The notes beneath the pieces are model-generated. The model was given only the letters and a program-made list of their open reading frames with translations. It did no database searches and was not told the origin of the DNA. A DNA stretch of 6,633 bases, from NCBI GenBank assembly GCA_030043155.1, contig JASHYE010000212.1, positions 1 through 6,633 of the forward strand, read 5' to 3'. Of the stretch, positions 1-6,439 are shown piece by piece (position 1 is the first letter of the stretch; each line of letters starts with the position of its first letter). Position numbers and translations under genes: made by a program. The DNA is from Candidatus Acidiferrales bacterium. Lineage in GTDB: Bacteria > Acidobacteriota > Terriglobia > Acidoferrales > UBA7541.

Positions 1-98
1 CCGATGTTGCGGACGCCGCGCTTTTCCTCGCCTCTCCTCAGTCGGCTGCAATCACGGGGCAGACTCTGAATGTGGACGGTGGAATGTCTTTCTACTGA
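1..98 (+). CDS. Short-chain dehydrogenase/reductase, C-terminal end (5' part outside window)
   Basis: Only the last 31 codons are present, read from position 3 to the TGA at 96-98. The peptide contains an 'ALFLAS' helix, then 'ITGQTLNVDGG' and a short 'MSFY' tail. This is the typical C-terminal signature of classical SDR enzymes (FabG and 3-hydroxybutyrate-dehydrogenase-like), where the xTGQxLxVDGG strand closes the Rossmann-fold subunit near the tetramer interface. SDRs are NAD(P)-dependent cytoplasmic oxidoreductases. The catalytic Ser-Tyr-Lys and cofactor-binding regions lie upstream of the window, so the substrate cannot be told; FabG, hydroxybutyrate dehydrogenase or a sugar-alcohol dehydrogenase are all possible. 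The last 47 bp overlap the 3' end of the convergent gene at 52-360. The family call is secure, the specific function is not. Confidence 0.88.
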   Translation, partial: DVADAALFLASPQSAAITGQTLNVDGGMSFY

Positions 99-360
99 TT
101 GCTTCCACGCGGTCCCACTGTCGGCGCGCCCCGGCCGCCATGCCTCGCCGGTTCGCCTCTACCCATCCCAGTCCGCGATCGCCCGCTTCGCCAACGATGT
201 AGATCGCCAGAAGGATCAAAAGAAAGCTTCCGAAAACAATCCCGAAGAGCAGCTCGGCGGCAATCAGTTCCTGAAAGAAATAAGTGTTAAGCGCAATTAG
301 TGCAGCAGCACACCAATACACCCACTTGGGAATTCGACGGATTTGCATCTCTGGATTCAC
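52..360 (-). CDS. Small two-helix membrane protein of unknown function
   Basis: A 102-residue protein I do not recognise. A short basic N-terminus (QIRRIPK, residues 6-12) precedes two hydrophobic segments at about residues 13-31 and 33-57, the second very rich in Leu, Ile, Phe and Val. A hydrophilic, Arg-rich C-terminal tail (about 58-102) follows. By the positive-inside rule both ends are probably cytoplasmic, forming a helical hairpin in the inner membrane. The first start is GTG (358-360), with a G6 tract (364-369) three bases upstream as a possible but closely spaced ribosome site. ATG at codon 5 (346-348) is the alternative start and lacks a good Shine-Dalgarno sequence at normal distance. 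The last 47 bp overlap the convergent SDR gene. Two clean membrane segments on a frame with no coding competitor over 99-360 support a real gene. No function can be assigned. Confidence 0.62.
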   Translation of the reverse strand: MNPEMQIRRIPKWVYWCAAALIALNTYFFQELIAAELLFGIVFGSFLLILLAIYIVGEAGDRGLGWVEANRRGMAAGARRQWDRVEAISRKTFHRPHSESAP

Positions 361-388
361 CTACCCCCCGCTGACTTAGATGCAAATC
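340..388. repeat. 11-bp perfect inverted repeat enclosing a translation start
   Basis: The arms are GATTTGCATCT at 340-350 and AGATGCAAATC at 378-388, perfectly complementary, with 27 bases between them. In the minus-strand transcript of the small membrane protein gene, the loop would carry the G6 tract (364-369) and the GTG start (358-360). The 3' arm would contain the alternative ATG (346-348). It could be an RNA hairpin affecting translation or a DNA operator. It could also be chance: a perfect 11-bp pair at this spacing is uncommon but not impossible in a window this size. Confidence 0.55.
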
Positions 389-512
389 ACTGGCCGAAGG
401 AGTCAGAACTGAAGCGGTTTCGTCTCAGTGACTTAGCGCAAACGCTGGAGTCCCGAGATTAACCATTTGGCAAATTGCCTTCCGTGAATGTGCGAGAATT
501 TGCATTCGAGAG
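361..512. other. Intergenic stretch with short repeats and palindromes, upstream of the small membrane protein gene
   Basis: No convincing ORF or RNA gene is seen here. The stretch contains TGACTTAG twice in the same orientation (372-379 and 429-436, each soon followed by GCAAA). It also has two overlapping odd palindromes, ATTTGGCAAAT (465-475) and GGCAAATTGCC (469-479). The octamer ATTTGCAT at 498-505 also occurs at 341-348 and, inverted, at 380-387. Because it lies upstream of the minus-strand gene at 52-360, it should hold that gene's promoter and any operator. I could not pick out a -35/-10 pair with confidence. Confidence 0.4.
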
Positions 513-641
513 CTAATGCCTGAGGTTTGCGCCTTCCCGCAGCTTGCGCACCAGCCATGCCAGCGTCTCAATGAAAAAATTGCGCGACATACGCGCACGC
601 TCAGCGTCCGGCCAGCTTTTCATCGAAGTATGCCGTACCAT
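513..641 (-). CDS. Possible 42-aa small protein downstream of fadE (weak)
   Basis: ATG at 639-641 to TAG at 513-515 gives 42 residues, rich in Arg and Lys, with a short amphipathic or hydrophobic patch (NFFIETLAWLVRKL, about residues 21-34). It lies on the same strand as fadE, starting 45 bp after the fadE stop. A GGAAG-like element about eight bases before the ATG could serve as a weak ribosome site. An in-frame TGA lies shortly upstream of the ATG, so it is not the tail of a longer frame. I do not recognise the sequence. It could equally be random open frame in the 3' region of the fad transcript. Confidence 0.22.
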   Translation of the reverse strand: MVRHTSMKSWPDAERARMSRNFFIETLAWLVRKLREGANLRH

Positions 642-686
642 CGCTGCCGCTTCCGATTTTCGTGCCTTTCCGCGAGGCTCTCGCTT

Positions 687-2486
687 TCAATGGGCCTCGA
701 AGGGGTAGCGGTCGCCGGCGAGGACCGCAGCGGCAATACGGCGACGGGGCGCAATCGTGTCGATTGTGTCGCGCTTGGTGAACCGGCGCAGCACGGCAAG
801 CTGCGTTCGGAGCGAATCGCCTTCCACTGTTCCGGCAAGGGCGGTCCGCGCTTCGCGTTCCGCGCGATCGGCAGCGTCAGCAATGAAAACGCGCGTCGCA
901 TCTGCCATCGCTGAACTTGCGTCGGCCGCATTCTTTTTCACTGCTTTCTGCGCACGGCGCAGGCAGGACTCCATTGCGTAAATTTCCATCACTACGTTCG
1001 CGAGCGCAGCCACGATCTCCTGCTGTTCGGCAAGCTGCTCCCGGAAGCGCTGCACCGCCGCGCCGGCGGCGAGCAGAAAAATCTTTTTGCTGTTGGCAAC
1101 AACGCGCTCTTGCTGCGCGAACTCTCCGCTCGCGCTCTCTTCCATGGACGGCCCGGCGAGCACTTCCTCGGCGAGCTTCATCGCTGCGGGAATCAGCGGC
1201 AGAACCCCGGCCATCGCTCGCTTCATCAGCATCTGGATGATGAGCATGCGGTTGATTTCATTCGTCCCTTCGAAAATGCGGTTGATGCGGCTGTCGCGGT
1301 AAGCACGCGCGACCGGATAATCTTCGTGGTATCCGTAGCCGCCGAAAATCTGCACTGCTTCGTCGACGCAATAGTCCACCGTCTCCGAGCCGTACACTTT
1401 GCTGATTGAGCTTTCGATGGCGTACTCTTCGAGCATTTTCATGCCCTGCTCTGTTTTCGTTGTGCCGTCGGGAGTCGCTGCCGTCGCTGCATCGACTTGG
1501 CCGGCGATGCGATAAATCATTGATTCCGCGGCGTAGATGCGAATAGCCATCTCTGCAAGCTTCGCTTCAATCAGGCCGAACTGCCGGAGCTGCTTGCCGA
1601 ACGCTGTTCGCTCTTTCGAGTATTTCGATGCCGCTTCCAAGACTTTTTTGGCGCCGCCCAGGCAATACGCGCCCAGGCTGAATCGTCCGGAGTTCAGGGT
1701 ATTGAACGCGACAATGTGCCCACGCCCGATTTCATGCAGCAGATTTTCCTTCGGCACGGGTGTGTTCTCGAAGAATAACGCCACAGTCGAGCTGCCCTTG
1801 ATGCCCATCTTTTTTTCTTCCGCGCCAACCGAAAATCCGGACGCGCCGCGCTCCACCAAAAAACAGGAGAACTTCTCGCCATCCACTTTCGCGAAAACCA
1901 CAAACAAATCCGCAAAGCCGCCATTGGTGATCCACATTTTTTGGCCGTTCAAAATCCAGTTGTTTCCGTCGGGCGAAAGCGCCGCGCGCGTACGTGACGC
2001 CAGCGCATCGGACCCAGCCTGTGGTTCGGAGAGGCAGTAGCACGAAATAATTTCGCCCGTCGCGATGCGCGGAAGATATTTTTTCTTCTGCGCTTCCGTC
2101 CCAAAATAAACGATTGGCACGGTTCCGATTCCGGCGTGTCCGCCGTGGGTCACCGCGAACGACGCATATGCTGCCAGCTTTTCCGAAAGCAGTGCGGCGG
2201 AAACCTTGTCGAGGCCCGCGCCGCCGAACTCTTCCGGAATTCCGCCGGCAAGCAGCCCCAATTCTCCAGCCTTTTTCAAGAGCTGCGGCATCAACCCTTC
2301 TTTATGCTGTTCCAGCTCCGGAATGCGCGGCAAAACTTCCTTTGTGACAAATTCCTCCGCAGTCTGCCCGATCAATCTTTGATCGCCACTCATGTCCGCG
2401 GGAGTGAACACTTCCTCCGGCGTGCACGAAGAAATCAGAAATCCGCCGCCACGCGTCATGTTTTGCGAAACAGTAGTCGTTCCCAT
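687..2486 (-). CDS. fadE: Acyl-CoA dehydrogenase, FadE/VLCAD-like with C-terminal extension
   Basis: This FAD-dependent enzyme makes the first step of beta-oxidation, acyl-CoA to trans-2-enoyl-CoA, passing electrons to electron-transfer flavoprotein. It has 599 residues against about 380 for short- and medium-chain enzymes, which places it with Bacillus FadE (YusJ) and mitochondrial VLCAD/ACAD9. The N-terminal GGGFLI...VFTP motif (residues 13-29) is typical of that group. The helical N-domain is about 35-148, the beta domain about 149-250 with CLSEPQAGSD (151-160) and WITNGG (185-190), and the C-terminal helical core about 260-425. IFEGTNEINR (404-413) contains the expected catalytic base Glu406, and QIFGGYGYHEDYPV (379-392) is the usual FAD/dimer segment. 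Residues from about 426 on are the extra helical domain. The start has an excellent AAGGAG five bases upstream. It is the second gene of an operon with fadA. Long-chain preference is inferred from family. Confidence 0.93.
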   Translation of the reverse strand: MGTTTVSQNMTRGGGFLISSCTPEEVFTPADMSGDQRLIGQTAEEFVTKEVLPRIPELEQHKEGLMPQLLKKAGELGLLAGGIPEEFGGAGLDKVSAALLSEKLAAYASFAVTHGGHAGIGTVPIVYFGTEAQKKKYLPRIATGEIISCYCLSEPQAGSDALASRTRAALSPDGNNWILNGQKMWITNGGFADLFVVFAKVDGEKFSCFLVERGASGFSVGAEEKKMGIKGSSTVALFFENTPVPKENLLHEIGRGHIVAFNTLNSGRFSLGAYCLGGAKKVLEAASKYSKERTAFGKQLRQFGLIEAKLAEMAIRIYAAESMIYRIAGQVDAATAATPDGTTKTEQGMKMLEEYAIESSISKVYGSETVDYCVDEAVQIFGGYGYHEDYPVARAYRDSRINRIFEGTNEINRMLIIQMLMKRAMAGVLPLIPAAMKLAEEVLAGPSMEESASGEFAQQERVVANSKKIFLLAAGAAVQRFREQLAEQQEIVAALANVVMEIYAMESCLRRAQKAVKKNAADASSAMADATRVFIADAADRAEREARTALAGTVEGDSLRTQLAVLRRFTKRDTIDTIAPRRRIAAAVLAGDRYPFEAH

Positions 2487-2491
2487 CCGAT

Positions 2492-2497
2492 CTCCTT
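2492..2497 (-). promoter_or_regulatory. fadE ribosome binding site overlapping the fadA stop codon
   Basis: On the minus strand, AAGGAG sits five bases before the fadE ATG (2484-2486). The fadA stop TAA (2498-2496) supplies the first bases of this element, so the two genes read TAAGGAG across the junction, with nine bases between stop codon and start codon. This arrangement usually goes with translational coupling by ribosomes finishing fadA. It also fixes the fadE start. Confidence 0.85.
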
Positions 2498-3692
2498 AGG
2501 CTACCCGCTCCAAAATTCCCGCAGCGCCCATGCCGCCTCCAACGCACATCGTCACCATTCCGTAGCGCCCTTTGCGCCGCTCGAGTTCGCGCAGAATCGT
2601 CGCCGTCAGCTTCGCGCCCGTGCAGCCGAGAGGATGCCCAAGCGCAACGGCACCCCCATTTGGATTCACGCGCGCCGGATCGAGTCCCGCCAGTTTAATC
2701 ACCGTCAGCGACTGCGCCGCGAATGCTTCATTCAATTCGATCACGTCAATTTTATCGAGAGTGAGTCCCGCAAGCTTGAGTGCTTTCGGAATCGCAAACA
2801 CAGGGCCAACTCCCATTTCTTCAGGGGGACAGCCTGCCGTCGCGAACGAGATGAATTTGGCCAGCGGCTTTGCGCCAATCGATTTCGCGCGTTCCGCAGA
2901 CATCACCACGGCTGCCGCTGCGCCATCGCTCATCTGCGAGCTGTTTCCGGCGGTCACAACGCCTTTGGCGTGAAATGCAGGCTTCAGTTTCGCGAGTGCT
3001 TCGAGCGAGGTGTCCGCGCGTGGGCCTTCATCCATCTCGAAAGTGGACTTTGCGGTTTTCGGATGATTCCCGTTGGACCCGTCCACTGAAGTGAAGTTCA
3101 CTTCTACGGGAACAATCTCCTGCTTGAATTTTCCTGCGGCAATCGCCGCGAGCGCTTTCTGATGGCTCTGTAGAGAGAATTCATCGGATTGCTCGCGCGT
3201 GATTCCATATTTTTTTGCCAGATTCTCCGCCGTTAGTCCCATGCCCAGGTAGGAATCTGGATAATGGTCCATCAACCACGGATTCGGCGAAATTTTATTT
3301 CCGCCCATCGGAATCATACTCATGGATTCCGTGCCTCCCGCGATGATTACATTCGCTCGGCCGGCGGCGATTCGCTCAGCAGCAATGGCGATGGCCTGCA
3401 AACCAGAAGAGCAGAAGCGATTAATCGTCATCGCGGAGGCTTCCACAGGCAAGCCCGCACGCAGCGATGCGATGCGCGCAACGTTCATGCCCTGTTCGGC
3501 TTCGGGCATGGCGCAGCCGAGGATCACATCCTCGATTTCTTTGGGATTCAAGCTGGGTACGCGGGCGAGTGCTTCGCGAATCGTCGCCGCCGCTAAATCA
3601 TCGGGACGAGTGGCTCGCAGCGCGCCCTTGAAGGCTTTGCCCACCGCAGTGCGCACGGAGCTGACGATAACTGCTTCTCGCACTTCACCCAT
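2496..3692 (-). CDS. fadA: Acetyl-CoA acyltransferase (3-ketoacyl-CoA thiolase), FadA
   Basis: This enzyme catalyses the last step of beta-oxidation: CoA-dependent cleavage of 3-ketoacyl-CoA to acetyl-CoA and an acyl-CoA two carbons shorter. The 398-residue product has the normal thiolase length. The N-terminal domain opens with [15 protein letters not shown] and holds the nucleophile Cys94 in NRFCSSG. The C-terminal domain has NEAFA (321-325), [10 protein letters not shown] with His353, and [10 protein letters not shown] with Cys383, so the catalytic set is complete. [15 protein letters not shown] and [13 protein letters not shown] match the degradative FadA/YusK group. The chosen ATG (3690-3692) has GGAG seven bases upstream and begins where thiolase homology begins. 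The frame stays open 72 codons further upstream to 3908, but that part is not thiolase-like and overlaps the divergent gene's start. It is first in the operon with fadE. A biosynthetic acetoacetyl-CoA thiolase role is less likely given the fadE partner. Confidence 0.95.
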   Translation of the reverse strand: MGEVREAVIVSSVRTAVGKAFKGALRATRPDDLAAATIREALARVPSLNPKEIEDVILGCAMPEAEQGMNVARIASLRAGLPVEASAMTINRFCSSGLQAIAIAAERIAAGRANVIIAGGTESMSMIPMGGNKISPNPWLMDHYPDSYLGMGLTAENLAKKYGITREQSDEFSLQSHQKALAAIAAGKFKQEIVPVEVNFTSVDGSNGNHPKTAKSTFEMDEGPRADTSLEALAKLKPAFHAKGVVTAGNSSQMSDGAAAAVVMSAERAKSIGAKPLAKFISFATAGCPPEEMGVGPVFAIPKALKLAGLTLDKIDVIELNEAFAAQSLTVIKLAGLDPARVNPNGGAVALGHPLGCTGAKLTATILRELERRKGRYGMVTMCVGGGMGAAGILERVA

Positions 3693-3699
3693 AACGCTG

Positions 3700-3703
3700 C
3701 TCC
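3700..3703 (-). promoter_or_regulatory. fadA ribosome binding site (decides start)
   Basis: GGAG on the minus strand lies seven bases before the ATG at 3690-3692. It supports the 398-aa start over the longer open frame, whose upstream candidate starts give non-homologous extensions of up to 72 residues. Confidence 0.7.
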
Positions 3704-3776
3704 GAGAATGAGTTGAAGGAAATCCTGCTCGCTCTCTATTGGAAGCCATAGAAGCGGAAAATGCAACCGAAGGGCG

Positions 3777-3811
3777 GTAATCGGTTCCGATAAGCGAAGC
3801 CAACGTAATCG
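3777..3811. repeat. Repeated GTAATCG and a short palindrome in the divergent intergenic region
   Basis: GTAATCG occurs at 3777-3783 and again at 3805-3811, 28 bp apart in the same orientation. The first copy runs into the 12-bp palindrome ATCGG-TT-CCGAT (3780-3791). A GGCG (3773-3776) and a CGCC (3810-3813) flank the pair symmetrically. The location between divergent fadA and peptidase genes would suit a regulator site, but no known operator consensus (for example FadR) is recognised, and the arms are short. Confidence 0.3.
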
Positions 3812-3827
3812 CCGTCGGACTTTTTTG

Positions 3828-3855
3828 GTGACATGACTCGCGGTTCGCGTAGAAT
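3828..3855 (+). promoter_or_regulatory. Sigma70-like promoter for the S9 peptidase gene
   Basis: The -35 element is GTGACA (3828-3833) and the -10 element is TAGAAT (3850-3855). Each matches the consensus at five of six positions, and the spacer is 16 bp. Transcription would start near 3862, giving a leader of about 38 bases before the ATG at 3900. It is the only good -35/-10 pair I found in the 207-bp divergent region. No comparable promoter for fadA was clear. Confidence 0.55.
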
Positions 3856-3886
3856 GCGACGGTCAATAATTTATACGATCTGATTC

Positions 3887-3892
3887 GAGGAG
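3887..3892 (+). promoter_or_regulatory. Ribosome binding site of the S9 peptidase gene
   Basis: GAGGAG lies seven bases before the ATG at 3900-3902. It favours this start over the in-frame ATG at codon 7 (3918-3920), which would begin directly at the twin-arginine motif. Confidence 0.8.
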
Positions 3893-3899
3893 CTGCGAA

Positions 3900-6371
3900 A
3901 TGAATCACGAGCCGCGCATGTCGCGCCGTTTTTTCCTACGAACATCGAGCTTTGCAGGAGCCGCAGCATTTGCGGGAGGTTTCACGCCACTACGTGAATG
4001 GGAAGTCCTGAGTGCCAAGAAAGGTGGGGGCACTCATGCAAACACCGCGAAAGCTGCAGCGGGGCAGGGAAGTGAGCTCGGCGGTGCGCCCAGTTCACTC
4101 GACGAATGGATTGAGCGCATTTTTGCCTCTGGCGAATTTTTTGGCCGCAGGTTCGGACCCATTCGCTGGGAACAGGGCGGCAAATCGTACACGATCCTGG
4201 AACGGTCGCGCGGAGAAGAAGAGAAGCAGGAACTGGCGAGCTATGACACGGCAACGGGCGCACGCACGGTATTGTTTTCTTCCGTTGAGCTAATTCCTGC
4301 AGGCGCCAAGGAGCCGCTTGCCATTGACGATTTCGAATGGTCGAACGACCGTTCCCAAATTCTCGTGTTCACAAATTCTCAGCGCGTCTGGCGCGAAAAC
4401 ACACGCGGCGATTACTGGGTGCTGAATCGAGCGAGCAAAAAACTACAACAGATCGGCGGTGACGCGGCACCTTCTTCGCTGATGTTTGCGAAGTTCTCTC
4501 CCGACGGAAGCAAGGTCGCCTACGTTCGCGACAATAATTTGTATGTCGAAAATCTGAGCACGCAGAAAATCACAGCACTGACAACAGATGGTTCGGCGAC
4601 GACCATTAATGGCACGTCGGATTGGGTCTATGAGGAAGAATTCGACGTGCGCGACGGATTCCGGTGGAGTCCCGATGGCCGAAGCATCGCTTACTTTCAG
4701 TTTGACTCAAGTCCGGTGCGGCAATTTTCGATGATTAATGATTTGGGCGCAGGGTTCCGCGAGCCTGTGACGCAGATTCCTTATCCCGATTATGGCGTTT
4801 ACCCCAAAGTTTGGACGTATCGCATTCCCTGCGCAGGGACACCCAATTCCAACGTGCGCATTGGCATCGTGAATGTGAGCGACGGCCGAACGAAGTGGAT
4901 CGATGTGACAGGAGACTCGGAGAAAAGCTATTTGCCGCGGATTCAGTGGGTGGAAGGCTCGAACGACATTTTGCTTCAGCATATCAATCGCGTGCAGAAC
5001 CAGAATGACGCCTATCTCGCGGATGGAAAATCAGGACACACGCGGCGGATTTTCCGCGATGAGGACAAAGCTTGGGTGGATGTCAACGACGACACGCGAT
5101 TCCTCGCAAAGCACAATGGATTCCTTTGGATCAGCGAGCGCGATGGCTGGCGGCACGTTTACATCATTCCACGCGATGGCGGCGAGCCGCAGCTGATTAC
5201 TCACGGCGATTTTGATGTGATTGAGCTGCTCACGGTCGATCCAGCGGAGGAATTCGTATATTTCATCGCGTCGCCGGAGAATGCAACTCAGCACTATCTC
5301 TACCGCTCGAAAATTGATGATGCCTCCGCGCCGGAGCGATTGACTCCAGCGGATGCAGCAGGCGTTCACTTCTATGACATTTCGCCGGATTGCCAGTGGG
5401 CGTTGCATATTTTTTCGGCCTTCGACAATCCATCGGTCACAGAATTGGTGAGCTTGCCCGATCATCGCACCGTGCGCGTGTTCGTCGACAATGCCGAGCT
5501 GCGCGAAAAAGTGAAGTCGCTCATCTCAAGTCCCGTGGAATTTTTTCAGGTCGATGTCGGCGGCGGCGTGAAGCTGGATGCGTACATGATCAAGCCCTCC
5601 AATTTCGATCCTGCGCGCAAATATCCGATTCTTTTCAACGTTTACGGGGAACCAGCCGCGCAAACCGTCATGGACCGCTGGGCCGGCCCGGAAGGGCTTC
5701 TTCATCGCGCAATCGCGAACGAAGGCTACTTGATCGCCAGCGTGGACAATCAAGGCACTCCAGGTCCCAAAGGACGCGAATGGCGCAAATGCATTTACGG
5801 CGCCGTGGGCGTGCTTTCTTCGCAGCAGCAGGCCGCGGCAGTGCGCGCGATCGCGCAGGAGCGCAGCTATGTGGATGCGGATCACGTCGCCGTTTGGGGC
5901 TGGAGCGGCGGCGGCACGAACACGCTCAATTTGATGTTCCGTTCGCCGGAAATTTACAAAGTGGGAATATCAGTTGCTCCTGTCCCGGACCAGCGCATCT
6001 ACGACTCGATTTATCAGGAGCGGTACATGGGCCTGCCACAAGTAAACGTGGACGGATACAAAGCCGCATCCGCGATTAACTTTGCAGAGGGACTCAAGGG
6101 CAAGCTTCTGCTCATGCACGGCTCAGGAGACGACAACGTCCATTTTGCCGGATCGGAGCTTTTGGTGAATCGCATGATTGAGCTGGGCAAGAGTTTTGAC
6201 TTCATGGATTATCCGAATCGCACGCACGCGATTTCGGAAGGTCCGGGCACCACGATTTTCCTTTTCAAACGCCTGGTGCGGCATTTGACGACCTATCTTC
6301 CCGCTGGTCCCGCCGAACGGACGATGACGCTGAACCTGTGGCCCAAAACGTCATCCGCTTCGGCGAAATAG
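3900..6371 (+). CDS. Tat-exported S9 family peptidase, dipeptidyl-peptidase IV type
   Basis: This is a serine exopeptidase expected to release N-terminal dipeptides, classically Xaa-Pro or Xaa-Ala, from peptides. The N-terminus has SRRFFLR (residues 8-14), a strong twin-arginine motif, followed by an Ala/Gly/Phe-rich segment (to about 27). No lipobox Cys is seen, so a soluble periplasmic or secreted enzyme is predicted. A low-complexity linker spans about 41-66. The beta-propeller domain is about 80-540 with WSPDG-type repeats ([20 protein letters not shown]). It contains DWVYEEEF (241-248), whose Glu246 and Glu247 correspond to the substrate amino-terminus clamp of DPP IV. The alpha/beta-hydrolase domain (about 550-800) has Tyr582 in NVYGEP, nucleophile Ser669 in GWSGGG, Asp744/745 in GSGDDNVHF and His776 in NRTHAISEG. 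At 823 aa it is longer than the usual 720-770, mostly at the N-terminal linker. Exact substrate preference is inferred. Confidence 0.92.
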   Translation: MNHEPRMSRRFFLRTSSFAGAAAFAGGFTPLREWEVLSAKKGGGTHANTAKAAAGQGSELGGAPSSLDEWIERIFASGEFFGRRFGPIRWEQGGKSYTILERSRGEEEKQELASYDTATGARTVLFSSVELIPAGAKEPLAIDDFEWSNDRSQILVFTNSQRVWRENTRGDYWVLNRASKKLQQIGGDAAPSSLMFAKFSPDGSKVAYVRDNNLYVENLSTQKITALTTDGSATTINGTSDWVYEEEFDVRDGFRWSPDGRSIAYFQFDSSPVRQFSMINDLGAGFREPVTQIPYPDYGVYPKVWTYRIPCAGTPNSNVRIGIVNVSDGRTKWIDVTGDSEKSYLPRIQWVEGSNDILLQHINRVQNQNDAYLADGKSGHTRRIFRDEDKAWVDVNDDTRFLAKHNGFLWISERDGWRHVYIIPRDGGEPQLITHGDFDVIELLTVDPAEEFVYFIASPENATQHYLYRSKIDDASAPERLTPADAAGVHFYDISPDCQWALHIFSAFDNPSVTELVSLPDHRTVRVFVDNAELREKVKSLISSPVEFFQVDVGGGVKLDAYMIKPSNFDPARKYPILFNVYGEPAAQTVMDRWAGPEGLLHRAIANEGYLIASVDNQGTPGPKGREWRKCIYGAVGVLSSQQQAAAVRAIAQERSYVDADHVAVWGWSGGGTNTLNLMFRSPEIYKVGISVAPVPDQRIYDSIYQERYMGLPQVNVDGYKAASAINFAEGLKGKLLLMHGSGDDNVHFAGSELLVNRMIELGKSFDFMDYPNRTHAISEGPGTTIFLFKRLVRHLTTYLPAGPAERTMTLNLWPKTSSASAK

Positions 6372-6439
6372 TTGTGCCTTGCCAGAGATCAGCGGACTTT
6401 TCGTAGAAAACTTCGCCAACGCCGATTCGCGCAAGCGAG

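Noticed and set aside
672..684. GCGAG-GCT-CTCGC hairpin just after the fadE stop as a terminator
   Set aside because: The stem is only five base pairs and no T-run follows on the fad strand, so it does not meet the pattern of an intrinsic terminator.
516..931. Open frames on both strands over the 3' end of fadE (132 and 103 codons)
   Set aside because: Both mostly overlap the fadE coding sequence in other frames and lack ribosome sites or recognisable motifs.
2136..3089. A 317-codon open frame on the plus strand across the fadE/fadA junction
   Set aside because: It is antisense to two strongly supported genes, is rich in Arg, His and Cys in a way typical of shadow frames, and has no recognisable domain.
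3693..3780. A promoter for fadA-fadE on the minus strand
   Set aside because: Candidate -35 boxes (TTGGCT, TTGCAT) have no acceptable -10 at 16-18 bp, so no specific site is called although a promoter must lie in this region.
3693..3908. A 72-codon upstream extension of the fadA frame (total 470 aa)
   Set aside because: The extra residues show no thiolase similarity, the frame overlaps the start of the divergent peptidase gene, and the ATG at 3690-3692 has a well-placed GGAG and begins at the conserved domain.
5390..6079. A 229-codon plus-strand frame inside the peptidase gene
   Set aside because: It runs in another frame over the catalytic domain of the peptidase, and its Arg/Ser-rich composition is that of an off-frame translation.
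6372..6439. Bidirectional terminator between the peptidase gene and era
   Set aside because: Only a TTTTC-GTA-GAAAA weak stem and a four-pair TCGC-GCAA-GCGA stem (6427-6438) are present, neither with a GC-rich stem followed by a T-run.
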